Below are positions 10,307 through 18,970 of a stretch of 64,000 nucleotides of DNA, in pieces. Source of the stretch: Anaeromassilibacillus senegalensis (GTDB taxonomy: Bacteria > Bacillota > Clostridia > Oscillospirales > Acutalibacteraceae); the NCBI RefSeq assembly GCF_021531715.1, contig NZ_JAFBIT010000001.1:434001-498000 (forward strand), given 5' to 3'. Position 1 is the first letter of the stretch, and each line of letters starts with the position of its first letter. Position numbers and translations under genes: made by a program. Under the pieces are notes generated by a model, which did not search any database, had not been told where the DNA came from, and worked only from the letters and a program-made list of their open reading frames with translations.

Positions 10307-11326
10307 ATGTTTGAAGAAATGGAACGCCTCACACGCGTGCTCTGCGCGGAGCACGGCACGTCCGGCTGTGAGGATGACGTGTTTGAAGCCGCAAAGCGGG
10401 AACTCGCCTTCTGCGATACGGTAACGGTGGACGAGCTCAGCGGCGTGACCGGTATTTTCGGCAATCCGGACGCCAAGCGCCGCATCCTGTTGGATGCGCA
10501 TATCGACCAGATTGGCATGGTCGTCACGAATATCGATGAAAACGGCTTCCTGCGCGTGACAAACGTCGGCGGTGTGGACCGCCGCACGATGCCCGGCAGC
10601 CCGGTGACGGTGTACGGCAAAGAGACCCTGACCGGCGTTGTCTGCACGCTGCCGCCGCACCTGATGCAGGGCAAGGAGGAAAAAATCAAGCCCGTTTCCG
10701 AGCAGGCGATCGACGTGGGCCTGAGCCGTGAGGAAGCGGAGCAGCTCGTTTCCATCGGCGACCGCGCCGTTCTGACCTGCACCGTAAGAAAGCTTATGGG
10801 CAACCGCGTTTCCGGAACGGCGCTCGACGACCGCTCCGGCTGTGCGTGCATCATCCGCGCGGCGCAGATGGTGCAGGAGAAAGATCCCGATTGCTGCGTG
10901 ATGGTCGTCTGCTCCACGCGTGAGGAAGTCGGCGGACAGGGCGCGCAGATCCGCACTTACACGCTTGAACCCACGGAGGCGATTGCGGTGGATGTTTCGT
11001 TCGCAAAGCAGCCCGGCGCGCAGAATTTGAATGCGGAGCTCGGCGGCGGCCCGATGATCGGCTTCTCCGCGGCGCTTGACCGGCGGATCAGCAAAAAGCT
11101 GATTCGTCTCGCGAAGGAAAACGACATTCCGTACCAGCTTGAGGCGATGGGCGGCAGAACCGGCACAAACTGCGACGAGATCGGCGTTTCGCGCGGCGGC
11201 GTCCGTACGGGCCTGATCTCCGTCCCGCAGCGCAATATGCATACGCCCGCCGAGGTCTGCGATCTCGAGGACATGGAAAACATCGCGAAGCTCATCGCTG
11301 CGTATATCATGGACGGAAAGGACTGA
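10307..11326 (+). CDS. M42 family metallopeptidase (glutamyl/endoglucanase-type aminopeptidase), copy 1
   Basis: Dinuclear-metal aminopeptidase that trims short peptides, normally as a tetrahedral cytoplasmic dodecamer. 339 residues. Metal and catalytic motifs of the family are visible: DAHIDQIG with the first His, ALDDRSG with the bridging Asp, TREEVGGQG with the paired Glu, and VDVSFA with a further Asp. Start ATG 10307 is preferred to ATG 10301 because GGAGG at 10294-10298 is then 8 rather than 2 bases away. A second M42 gene follows 5 bases later; tandem M42 genes are common in Firmicutes and may assemble together. Exact peptide specificity is not readable. Confidence 0.9.
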   Translation: MFEEMERLTRVLCAEHGTSGCEDDVFEAAKRELAFCDTVTVDELSGVTGIFGNPDAKRRILLDAHIDQIGMVVTNIDENGFLRVTNVGGVDRRTMPGSPVTVYGKETLTGVVCTLPPHLMQGKEEKIKPVSEQAIDVGLSREEAEQLVSIGDRAVLTCTVRKLMGNRVSGTALDDRSGCACIIRAAQMVQEKDPDCCVMVVCSTREEVGGQGAQIRTYTLEPTEAIAVDVSFAKQPGAQNLNAELGGGPMIGFSAALDRRISKKLIRLAKENDIPYQLEAMGGRTGTNCDEIGVSRGGVRTGLISVPQRNMHTPAEVCDLEDMENIAKLIAAYIMDGKD

Positions 11327-11331
11327 GAAAT

Positions 11332-12363
11332 ATGAAGGATCTTGCAATTCTTGAAAAACTCTGCACGGCGATCGGCGTCTCCGGCGAGGAGGACGCGGTT
11401 CGCGCCGTGATTCTGCAGGAGATCGAGCCGCTTGCGGACAGCGTTGAAATTACGCCGCTGGGCAATATTATCGCGTTCAAAAAAGGAAAGAACCGCGCGG
11501 CAAAAAAGCTGATGCTCTGCGCACACATGGATGAGGTCGGCTTCGTCATTACGAATATCACCGAGGAGGGCTTCCTCAAATTCAAAACGGTCGGCGGCGT
11601 CCGTCCGGAGGTGCTTTCCGGCCGGGCTGTGCTCGTAAACGGCAAAACACCGGGCGTCATCTGCGCAAAGCCGGTCCATCTGATGAAGGGCGACGAATTC
11701 GAAAAGCCCGTTCCGGTCGAGGAGCTTTCCATCGACATCGGCGCGTCCTCCAGAGAAGAAGCGGAAACGGCGGTGCAGATCGGCGACAACGCGTCGTTCG
11801 TCCCGTTCTTTGAGTCCTCGCGCGGCACGGTCAAGGCGAAGTCGCTCGATGACCGTGCGGGCTGCTTCGTGCTCATCGAGCTGATGAAGACGGAACTTGA
11901 ATTTGATACGTATTTTGTTTTCTCCGTACAGGAGGAGATCGGTCTGCGCGGCGCGGGCACGGCGGCGTACATCGTGGAGCCGGACGCGGCGATCGTGCTC
12001 GAGGGCACGACGGCAGGCGATATTGCAGGCGTGGAGCCGGTCGACACAGTCTGTAAGCTCGGCGGCGGCGCAGCGGTTTCGTTCATCGATCGGAGAACCA
12101 TCTTTACAAAGGCGTTCTTCAAGCGTGCACTGGAGCTCGGCCGCGAAAACAATATCCCGTGCCAGCCGAAGACGGCAAGCGCGGGCGGCAATGATGCGGG
12201 CAGTATCCACGTCACGAAATCCGGCGTTAAGACCGTCACGCTCGCGGTGCCGTGCCGCTACATCCACGGCCCGGTTGCCATCGCAAGCGAAGCGGACATC
12301 GAAAACACCGTGAAGCTTACCGCTCTGTTGATGGCGGAGATTGCCGGCGGCAGAACCGTATGA
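11332..12363 (+). CDS. M42 family metallopeptidase, copy 2
   Basis: Second of two adjacent M42 aminopeptidases; 343 residues. It keeps the whole motif set: CAHMDEVGF, SLDDRAGC, SVQEEIGLRG and the late TASAGGNDAG/VPCRYIHGP region that contributes the last metal ligand His. Paralogy with the upstream gene is obvious by motif order, but the two are clearly diverged, so this is an old duplication rather than a recent repeat. The spacing to the upstream gene is 5 bases and the downstream GNAT start overlaps this stop (ATGA), so translational coupling is likely across the unit. Confidence 0.9.
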   Translation: MKDLAILEKLCTAIGVSGEEDAVRAVILQEIEPLADSVEITPLGNIIAFKKGKNRAAKKLMLCAHMDEVGFVITNITEEGFLKFKTVGGVRPEVLSGRAVLVNGKTPGVICAKPVHLMKGDEFEKPVPVEELSIDIGASSREEAETAVQIGDNASFVPFFESSRGTVKAKSLDDRAGCFVLIELMKTELEFDTYFVFSVQEEIGLRGAGTAAYIVEPDAAIVLEGTTAGDIAGVEPVDTVCKLGGGAAVSFIDRRTIFTKAFFKRALELGRENNIPCQPKTASAGGNDAGSIHVTKSGVKTVTLAVPCRYIHGPVAIASEADIENTVKLTALLMAEIAGGRTV

Positions 12364-13070
12364 TCCGCTTTGCGGAAAGCATAGAAGCCATTGCGCCGCG
12401 CTGTGAGGCGTCGCCGTTTGGGTGTCAGATTCTATCCGCGGCAAATGCTTACGGCTTTGCGCGCCCGTTCGCGCAATTCTGGACGGATGCGGGCGCGGCA
12501 TACGGCCTGCTTGACGGCGTGATGCGCATTTCAGGCCGTGTCGAAGATGCCGAAGAGGCGCGGGAATTTTTGAAGATCGTCGGTGCACAGCGTGTTGTCT
12601 GTGACGGAGAGAACGCCGAATACCTCGGACTTCTGCCGGATGCGCACGGCGTAATCCTGCACAAGGCGCTGCACGGCGAAAAAGCGGCGCCGGGCGGAGA
12701 GGTTTCTCTCCGCGCGCTGTACGCGGTGCTCAGGGAAAACGAGATGGTCGGCGCGTTTGAACCGTTCTATCTCGACCTCTCTCACCGCATCCGCCACGGC
12801 ACGGTACGCTGTGCCGCTTTGTATGAAGCAACCGAAATGACAGCCGTTGCCGTCGCGGCGCTCGGCGGAGAAGCGGCGCTTATCACGGCCGTTGCGGTGC
12901 GCCCGGCACTGCACAGACGCGGTCTGGGCAGAAGGATCATAAGCAAAATCGAAGCGCAACTCGGCACGTGTACGGCATATGTTCTGCGCGCCGAACAGGA
13001 AAATGAGGCGTTTTACGCGTCGCTCGGATACGTGCCCTGCGGCGTGTGGCGCTCGGGAATTCTAGAATAA
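12360..13070 (+). CDS. GNAT family N-acetyltransferase
   Basis: 236 residues with an acetyl-CoA binding GNAT fold in the C-terminal half: VAVRPALHRRGLGRRII holds the motif A signature (RRGLGR) and FYASLGYVP is the usual motif B ending. The N-terminal 110 residues are not recognised and may form a lid or a second, degenerate GNAT-like half. The substrate is unknown. The ATG overlaps the stop of the second M42 gene as ATGA, and the next gene follows after 12 bases. The placement suggests a role linked to peptide or amino acid metabolism, but that is inference. Confidence 0.8.
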   Translation: MIRFAESIEAIAPRCEASPFGCQILSAANAYGFARPFAQFWTDAGAAYGLLDGVMRISGRVEDAEEAREFLKIVGAQRVVCDGENAEYLGLLPDAHGVILHKALHGEKAAPGGEVSLRALYAVLRENEMVGAFEPFYLDLSHRIRHGTVRCAALYEATEMTAVAVAALGGEAALITAVAVRPALHRRGLGRRIISKIEAQLGTCTAYVLRAEQENEAFYASLGYVPCGVWRSGILE

Positions 13071-13082
13071 AGGAAGAAAAGC

Positions 13083-14351
13083 ATGTACGAATTTTTCAAC
13101 ATAGACAGCCGTCTTCTGCGGGCGGCGGAGGCGGCGGAGGAAAAGGCTGCGCCGTACCTCGCAAAGATCGCGGAGATTCAGCGGTACAATCAGGAGAAGA
13201 TGCAGGCGGCATTCATGCAGGCGGGCGTCAGCGAGAGCCATTTTGTCGCGACGACCGGTTACGGCTACGGCGACCGCGGACGCGATGCGCTCGATGAAGT
13301 CTACGCGTTCGCGCTCGGCGCGGAGGACGCGCTCTGCCGCTATAATTTCGTCAGCGGCACGCACACGCTGACCGTTGCGCTGTTCGGCGTTCTGCGTCCG
13401 GGCGATAAGATGCTCAGCGTAACCGGCATGCCGTACGACACCCTGCGCGGCGTCATCGGCATCACGGGGGACGGCAACGGCTCCCTGAAGGAATTCGGGA
13501 TCGAATACGAGCAGCTCGATCTGCTGCCGGACGGTACGCCGGACTACGCGGGCATGGAGACCGCGATCACTCCGGCACATCGCATGGTGTATATCCAGCG
13601 CTCGCGCGGGTACAGTCTGCGCCCGTCGCTGACGGTCGAGGAGATCGGGCGCATCGCGGAGATCGCAAAGCGCAGAGCGCCGGGCTGCATCGTGATGGTC
13701 GATAACTGCTACGGCGAGTATGTGGAAAAAATCGAGCCGACCGCCGTCGGCGCGGATCTGATGGCGGGTTCGCTCATCAAGAATCCGGGCGGCGGCATTG
13801 CACCCACTGGCGGCTATATCGCCGGCCGCCGTGATCTGGTCGAGAGCTGCTCGTATCGCCTCACGACGCCCGGCACGGGCCGTGAGATCGGCTGCACGCT
13901 CGGCAACAACCGCGAGCTGTTCATGGGTACGTTCCATTCGCCGAACGTCACCGGCGAGGCGCTCAAGACGGCGGTATTCACCGCCGCGCTGTTTGAGGAT
14001 CTCGGCTACGACGTCACGCCGCGCTACAACGAGCCGCGCGCCGATATCATTCAGGCAGTCAAGCTCCGCGAGCGCGAGGCGCTGTGTGCGTTCATCCGCG
14101 GCATCCAGCAGGGCGCACCGGTCGATTCGTTCGTCGTGCCGGAGCCGAGTCCGATGCCCGGCTACGACTGCGACGTCATCATGGCGTCCGGTTCGTTTAC
14201 GCTCGGTTCGTCCATCGAGCTTTCGGCGGATGCGCCGCTCCGTGAGCCGTTTGCCGCGTGGATGCAGGGCGGCGTCAATTTCAACAGCGGCCGTCTCGGC
14301 GCCATTCTCGCCGCGCAGTCCATGGTGGAGGCAGGTTTTATCCGGCTGTAA
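13083..14351 (+). CDS. PLP-dependent methionine gamma-lyase family protein (aluminium-resistance/YnbB type)
   Basis: Fold-type I PLP enzyme of the Alum_res/YnbB group, 422 residues, the family's usual length. Recognisable features are TTGYGYGDRGRDALD, FVSGTHTL, VDNCYGEYVE before the cofactor lysine, and GSLIKNPGGG, where the Lys should bind PLP. The C-terminal GGVNFNSGRLGAILAAQSMVEAGF-like ending is typical. In this family the name aluminium resistance is historical; cystathionine- or methionine-lyase-like chemistry is inferred from the fold. AAGGAAGAAAA lies just ahead of ATG 13083. It ends the M42-GNAT unit; no strong terminator is seen after it. Confidence 0.85.
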   Translation: MYEFFNIDSRLLRAAEAAEEKAAPYLAKIAEIQRYNQEKMQAAFMQAGVSESHFVATTGYGYGDRGRDALDEVYAFALGAEDALCRYNFVSGTHTLTVALFGVLRPGDKMLSVTGMPYDTLRGVIGITGDGNGSLKEFGIEYEQLDLLPDGTPDYAGMETAITPAHRMVYIQRSRGYSLRPSLTVEEIGRIAEIAKRRAPGCIVMVDNCYGEYVEKIEPTAVGADLMAGSLIKNPGGGIAPTGGYIAGRRDLVESCSYRLTTPGTGREIGCTLGNNRELFMGTFHSPNVTGEALKTAVFTAALFEDLGYDVTPRYNEPRADIIQAVKLREREALCAFIRGIQQGAPVDSFVVPEPSPMPGYDCDVIMASGSFTLGSSIELSADAPLREPFAAWMQGGVNFNSGRLGAILAAQSMVEAGFIRL

Positions 14352-14487
14352 AATATCATTCTATCTGGCGGTATCGTTATACACACCTGCCGGGAAACAG
14401 GTATTTGCGGCGCTGAACGACCGGATGTGGGCGTATTCGATCCTTGTCAGTTTCGACGCGGAGACAGTGAAACGGGATCGTTTTGGA

Positions 14488-14516
14488 TTGACCGGCCGCT
14501 TTCTGTGTGATATAAT
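14488..14516 (+). promoter_or_regulatory. Promoter of the GH3 gene
   Basis: TTGACC (14488-14493), 17-bp spacer, TATAAT (14511-14516); start codon 33 bases further on. Confidence 0.8.
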
Positions 14517-14548
14517 TTAGAAAAAATAAACTCTGGGGGCGGACAACA

Positions 14549-16648
14549 ATGCGAGACAGAACCAAAGCGCAGGCTGCGGCCAAGGCGCTTGTGGCACAGA
14601 TGACGATAGAAGAGCGTGCGTCGCAGCTCAAATACGACGCGCCTGCGATCGATCGGCTCGGCATTCCGGCGTATAACTGGTGGAACGAGGCACTGCATGG
14701 CGTGGCGCGCGCCGGCACGGCGACCATGTTCCCGCAGCCGGTCGCGATGGCTTCGATGTTCGACGAGGACATCATGAAAAAGATCGGCGACGCCGTGGCG
14801 ACGGAAGCACGTGCAAAGTACAATGAAGCCGTAAAGCACGGCGACCACGATATCTATAAGGGCTTGACCTTCTGGTCGCCGAATATCAACCTGTTCCGTG
14901 ATCCGCGCTGGGGCCGCGGCCAGGAGACGTACAGTGAGGATCCGTACCTTACGGCACGACTCGGCGTTTCGTACATCAAGGGCCTGCAGGGCGACGGCGA
15001 ATACCTCAAGGTCGCGGCGTGCGCGAAGCATTTCGCCGTGCACAGCGGCCCGGAAGCGCTGCGCCATGAATTCGACGCTGAGGTCAGCGAGAAGGATCTC
15101 TGGGAGACGTACCTGCCCGCGTTTGAAGTGGCGGTGAAAGAGGGCGAAGTCGAGTCCGTCATGGGTGCGTACAACCGCACGCTCGGCGAGCCCTGCTGCG
15201 GCAGCGAGCTGCTGATGAAAAAGATTCTGCGCGGCAAATGGGGCTTTGAGGGCCACTATGTTTCGGACTGCTGGGCGATCTCCGATTTCCACAATCACCA
15301 TCATATCACGGCGACCGCGCCGGAATCCGCGGCGCTTGCGATCAAAATGGGCTGTGATGTCAACTGCGGCGTCACGTATCTGTATCTGCTTCGCGCGCTG
15401 GAGGATGGCCTCATCACCGAGGAGGACATCACGGCGGCGACGGAGCGGGTGTTCACGACGCGCTTCCTGCTCGGCGAATTCGACGAAAACTGCGCATACA
15501 ACGCGATCCCGTACGAGACGGTCGAATGCGCGGAGCATCTCGCGCTCAGCGAGGAAGCGGCGCGCAAGAGCGTTGTCCTCCTGAAAAACGACGGCATCCT
15601 GCCGCTGAATCTCGAGAACCTCCGCACCATCGGTGTGATCGGTCCGAACGCGGACGACCGTATGTCGCTGATCGGCAACTATCACGGCACGGCCTCGCGC
15701 TACATCACGGTGCTCGAGGGCATCCAGGATTACGTCGGCGACAAGGCGCGCGTGCTGTATTCTGAGGGTTCGCACCTGTATCGCGACCGAGTGGAGGGCC
15801 TTGGTCTGCCGAATGACCGCATCGCCGAGGCACAGACTGTCGCGGAGCACAGCGATGTCGTCGTGCTCGTCGTCGGCCTCAACGAGAATCTCGAGGGCGA
15901 GGAGATGCACGAGAGCAACGCGGGCGGCTCCGGCGATAAGCTCGATCTGCTCCTGCCTGAGCCGCAGCGCCGCCTGATGGAGGCTGTGGCGGAAACCGGC
16001 AAGCCGGTGATCCTGATCAATATGACCGGCAGCGCGATGGATCTGCGCTTTGCGGATCAACACTTCTCCGCAGTCGTGCAGGGGTGGTATCCGGGTGCGC
16101 GCGGCGGCAAGGCGATCGCCGAGCTGCTCTTCGGCAAGTATTCGCCAAGTGGCAAGCTGCCCGTCACGTTCTACAATTCGGCGGACGATCTGCCGGACTT
16201 CACGGACTACGCGATGGAAAACCGCACCTACCGCTATTTCAAGGGCGACGTGCTCTATCCGTTCGGCTACGGTCTGACGTACGGCAAGGTCGAGGTGCCG
16301 GACGCGACGCTGCGTGAGGACGGCGACCGTTTCATCATCACCGCAACCGTCACGAACAGCGGTCGCGCGACCGATGAGATTCTCGAGGTCTACATCCGCG
16401 ACAACGAGTCGAAATTCGCGGTGCGCAACCACAGTCTCTGCGGCTTCACGCACATCTCGATCGGTGAGAACGAGACGAAAACAGCGGAGATCATGGTGCC
16501 GAAAACCGCGCTTGAAATCGTCGACGATCACGGCGAGCGCCGCGTCGACAGCCACTGCTTCACGCTCTTCGTCGGCATTTCCCAGCCGGACGAAAAGAGC
16601 TGTGCACTCCTCGGCACCAAGCCGGCGGAGATCGAGCTGGATATCTGA
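14549..16648 (+). CDS. Glycoside hydrolase family 3 (beta-glucosidase/beta-xylosidase type)
   Basis: 699 residues without signal peptide, so a cytoplasmic enzyme that cleaves imported oligosaccharides. Domains: GH3 (alpha/beta)8 barrel to about residue 300, alpha/beta sandwich to about 550, and a C-terminal fibronectin III-like domain. YNWWNEALHGV, RDPRWGRGQETYSEDP and KHFAVHSGPE are hallmark stretches. The nucleophile is Asp 240 in VSDCWA, and the acid/base Glu lies near residue 450 in GEEMHES. The EALHGV and ASGDK-like pattern is closer to xylosidase/arabinosidase members than to classic beta-glucosidases, but the substrate remains uncertain. Single-gene unit with its own promoter and terminator. 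Confidence 0.92.
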   Translation: MRDRTKAQAAAKALVAQMTIEERASQLKYDAPAIDRLGIPAYNWWNEALHGVARAGTATMFPQPVAMASMFDEDIMKKIGDAVATEARAKYNEAVKHGDHDIYKGLTFWSPNINLFRDPRWGRGQETYSEDPYLTARLGVSYIKGLQGDGEYLKVAACAKHFAVHSGPEALRHEFDAEVSEKDLWETYLPAFEVAVKEGEVESVMGAYNRTLGEPCCGSELLMKKILRGKWGFEGHYVSDCWAISDFHNHHHITATAPESAALAIKMGCDVNCGVTYLYLLRALEDGLITEEDITAATERVFTTRFLLGEFDENCAYNAIPYETVECAEHLALSEEAARKSVVLLKNDGILPLNLENLRTIGVIGPNADDRMSLIGNYHGTASRYITVLEGIQDYVGDKARVLYSEGSHLYRDRVEGLGLPNDRIAEAQTVAEHSDVVVLVVGLNENLEGEEMHESNAGGSGDKLDLLLPEPQRRLMEAVAETGKPVILINMTGSAMDLRFADQHFSAVVQGWYPGARGGKAIAELLFGKYSPSGKLPVTFYNSADDLPDFTDYAMENRTYRYFKGDVLYPFGYGLTYGKVEVPDATLREDGDRFIITATVTNSGRATDEILEVYIRDNESKFAVRNHSLCGFTHISIGENETKTAEIMVPKTALEIVDDHGERRVDSHCFTLFVGISQPDEKSCALLGTKPAEIELDI

Positions 16649-16660
16649 ATTTAGACATAC

Positions 16661-16696
16661 AAAGCCGCAGGCGAGAGCGTCTGCGGCTTTACATTT
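16661..16696 (+). terminator. Terminator after GH3
   Basis: AAAGCCGCAG (16661-16670) pairs with CTGCGGCTTT (16681-16690), then ACATTTT. Confidence 0.75.
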
Positions 16697-16750
16697 TGCG
16701 GTTTTTGGTGTATACTGAACCTATCTTTTTACGCAATGGGGGCGGTGGAC

Positions 16751-18160
16751 GTGCAGGCAAACAATGATTTTTCCAAGGGAAAGGTTTCCGGCAATATTCT
16801 GCGGCTCGCCATGCCGATGGTGCTCGCGCAGCTTGTCAATGTCCTGTACAACATCGTCGACCGCATGTACATCGGGCATATCCCGGACGCGTCCGTCAAC
16901 GCGCTGACCGGCGTCGGGCTGACATTCCCGATTCTGCTGATTGTCACGGCGTTTGCGAATCTGTTCGGTACGGGCGGTACGCCGCTCTTCTCGATGGCGC
17001 GCGGCGCGGCGAAGAACGAGCAGGGCGATACGCAGCGGAAACGCGCGGCGGCTGTCATGAACAATACCTTTGCGATGCTGGTTCTCACAGGCGTTGTGCT
17101 TACGGTTCTGGTACTGCTTGTCAAGCGTCCGGTGCTCTATCTCTTTGGTGCGAGCGATATTACATACCCTTACGCGGACAGTTATATCTCCATCTACATG
17201 CTCGGCAGTGTGTTTGTGATGATCTCGCTCGGCATGAACGGCTTCATCAACGCGCAGGGCTTTGCGAATAAAGGCATGCTCACGGTGCTGATCGGCGCGG
17301 TCATCAACATCGCGCTCGATCCGATTTTCATCTTTGTGCTGCATATGGGTGTGCGCGGCGCGGCGCTTGCGACCGTTCTCTCACAGTTTGTCTCCGCCAT
17401 GTGGGTTATCCGTTTCCTGACCGGCAGGAAGACGCTGTTTAAGCTCGATTTCAAGCATATGCGCCTGCAGTTCAAGCTGATCCGTGAGATTGTCTCGCTC
17501 GGCATCGCGGGCTTTATCATGGGCTTTACGACGAGCGCCGTCCAGATTGCGGCGAACGCGATGCTCTCGCAGTTCGGCGGCGATCTGTTCGTCGGCGTCA
17601 TGACGGTCATCAATTCGATCCGCGAAATCACTTATGCGCCGGTCAACGGCATGACGAGCGCAGCGAACCCGGTGATCGGCTTCAACTACGGCGCGGGCGA
17701 GTACCGCCGGGTGCGCAAGGCGATCCAGTTCATCAGCTTGATCTGTGTGGGCTATATGGTTGTCATCTGGCTGTTGCTGATGCTGTTCCCGCGGGTGTTC
17801 ATCTCGGTGTTCAACGACGACCCCGCGCTGACCGATGCGTGTGCCGGGGCGATGTTTATTTACTTTTTCGGCTGCTTCATGATGTCCCTGCAGATGGCGG
17901 GGCAGACGGTGGCGCAGTCGCTTGGGCGTTCCAAGCAGGCGATTTTCTTTTCGCTGCTGCGCAAGGTCATCATCGTCATTCCGCTCACGCTGACGCTGCC
18001 GTACATCCCGGGCGTCGGCGTCAACGGCGTGTTTCTCGCGGAAGCGATCTCCAATTTTGTCGGCGGCGGCGCGTGCTATATCACGATGCTCTGTACCGTC
18101 TGGCGGGAGCTCAAACGAAAAGAAAAAGAAAGCAAAGAAAAAGCTGCGCAGTCCTCCTGA
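16751..18160 (+). CDS. MATE family efflux transporter 1
   Basis: Multidrug and toxin extrusion type membrane protein, about 469 residues with 12 predicted hydrophobic segments. NILRLAMPMVLAQLVNVLYN and the duplicated half with FTTSAVQIAANAML are typical, as are GMNGFINAQG and NPVIGFNYGAG. It would export cationic drugs or metabolites using Na+ or H+. I place the start at GTG 16751 because GGGGGCGG lies 5-6 bases upstream; the in-frame ATG at 16736 has no ribosome site. It is first of three MATE genes in the window. It ends inside a bidirectional terminator shared with the convergent lipoprotein gene. Confidence 0.9.
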   Translation: MQANNDFSKGKVSGNILRLAMPMVLAQLVNVLYNIVDRMYIGHIPDASVNALTGVGLTFPILLIVTAFANLFGTGGTPLFSMARGAAKNEQGDTQRKRAAAVMNNTFAMLVLTGVVLTVLVLLVKRPVLYLFGASDITYPYADSYISIYMLGSVFVMISLGMNGFINAQGFANKGMLTVLIGAVINIALDPIFIFVLHMGVRGAALATVLSQFVSAMWVIRFLTGRKTLFKLDFKHMRLQFKLIREIVSLGIAGFIMGFTTSAVQIAANAMLSQFGGDLFVGVMTVINSIREITYAPVNGMTSAANPVIGFNYGAGEYRRVRKAIQFISLICVGYMVVIWLLLMLFPRVFISVFNDDPALTDACAGAMFIYFFGCFMMSLQMAGQTVAQSLGRSKQAIFFSLLRKVIIVIPLTLTLPYIPGVGVNGVFLAEAISNFVGGGACYITMLCTVWRELKRKEKESKEKAAQSS

Positions 18161-18180
18161 AAGGGCGCGCAGCCTTTTTT
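18143..18180 (+). terminator. Terminator after MATE 1, overlapping its stop
   Basis: GCTGCGC (18143-18149) pairs with GCGCAGC (18167-18173), followed by CTTTTTT. The stem starts within the last codons of the MATE gene. Confidence 0.75.
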
Positions 18181-18814
18181 ATTCGTCGGTATCTGGTACA
18201 GCTTCGGGGCTTGCAGAAGGCTCAGGCTTCGGGTAGTCGAATTCGCCGAGCACGGTTTTGCCGTCGCTGTCGAGCACGGTAAAGTGCAGGGAGTAGGTTT
18301 CCGGGTCAACGCCGGTGAAAGCGGTGTAAAGCAGCGCCGGCAGGTAAATGGCCTGCGCCACGGCGTTGTCGCGTACCGGGCTGTACCGCGCTTGTTCGCT
18401 TTGAAGCGTCGCGTTTTTGCAGTCTGCGTCCAGCGCCACGCCGTCAAGAAACGGCCATGTGCCGCTTTCCGGCAGGACGGCAAGCTGCTCGTCGAGGCTT
18501 TCCCGGAGCGCCGCACAGACGGTATCCCGTTCCGTTTCCGTCATCTGCACGGTGCAGGAGCCGTCGTCATTCATCGTGACCGTCGTGAGCTCCAGCTTGC
18601 GGGCGATCGCCGGGATGTCCGCTCCGGTGCTTTTCAGGACAGATTCCGGGATCGTGACGATATATCCGCGGTTTGCCGCAGCCTCCGGGCTGCTTGCCGA
18701 TGAGGGGCTGGGCATGGCGCTGCTCCCGGTTTCCTGCGCTGTGCAGGCGGCAAAGCCCAAAAGCAGCGCGGCGCTCAGAAGGAGCGCGCCGACTCTGTGG
18801 ATCCTTCTCTTCAT
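18179..18814 (-). CDS. Putative lipoprotein of unknown function
   Basis: 211 residues. The N-terminus has positively charged MKRRIHR, a hydrophobic core ALLLSAALLLGF and a lipobox-like FAAC, so it is probably exported and lipid-anchored; the Phe at -3 is not ideal. A Ser/Ala/Pro-rich linker (about residues 27-45) follows, and the protein ends in a Pro/Ser/Glu-rich acidic tail. The middle section contains no motif I recognise. ATG 18814 is chosen over an upstream in-frame start because AAAGGGA lies just ahead and the signal peptide then begins correctly. It is convergent with the MATE gene and divergent from the ADP-ribosylglycohydrolase gene. Confidence 0.7.
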   Translation of the reverse strand: MKRRIHRVGALLLSAALLLGFAACTAQETGSSAMPSPSSASSPEAAANRGYIVTIPESVLKSTGADIPAIARKLELTTVTMNDDGSCTVQMTETERDTVCAALRESLDEQLAVLPESGTWPFLDGVALDADCKNATLQSEQARYSPVRDNAVAQAIYLPALLYTAFTGVDPETYSLHFTVLDSDGKTVLGEFDYPKPEPSASPEAVPDTDE

Positions 18815-18848
18815 CGTACATCTATCCCTTTCGCTGTGATCTTCATAT

Positions 18849-18877
18849 AGCATACCGCATTTTTATGAAAAAGTCAA
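18849..18877 (-). promoter_or_regulatory. Promoter of the lipoprotein gene
   Basis: On the minus strand TTGACT (18877-18872), 17-bp spacer, TATGCT (18854-18849). It points away from the +strand promoter about 75 bases on. Confidence 0.65.
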
Positions 18878-18924
18878 AACAAGAAGAATTTCACAAAAAA
18901 TAAGTGGAAAAGAAGCAAAAAGTG

Positions 18925-18933
18925 TGGTACACT
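18925..18933 (+). promoter_or_regulatory. Extended -10 promoter of the ADP-ribosylglycohydrolase unit
   Basis: TGGTACACT, an extended -10 with TG one base before TACACT (18928-18933). No clear -35. The predicted transcript start near 18940 rules out ATG 18938 as a translation start. Confidence 0.5.
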
Positions 18934-18970
18934 AAGAATGAAATTCTGTGCGAAAAAAGGGGCATTCGGA

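Noticed and set aside
12252-12359. Upstream extension of the GNAT gene
   Set aside because: It overlaps the M42 gene in another frame; ATG 12360 overlaps the stop as ATGA, a normal coupled start.
14447-16555. Minus-strand frame of 702 codons over GH3
   Set aside because: Antisense shadow of a clear GH3 gene; low-complexity His/Arg-rich translation.
18938-18970. ATG 18938 as the ADP-ribosylglycohydrolase start
   Set aside because: It coincides with the likely transcription start after TGGTACACT and has no ribosome site; ATG 18971 has both.
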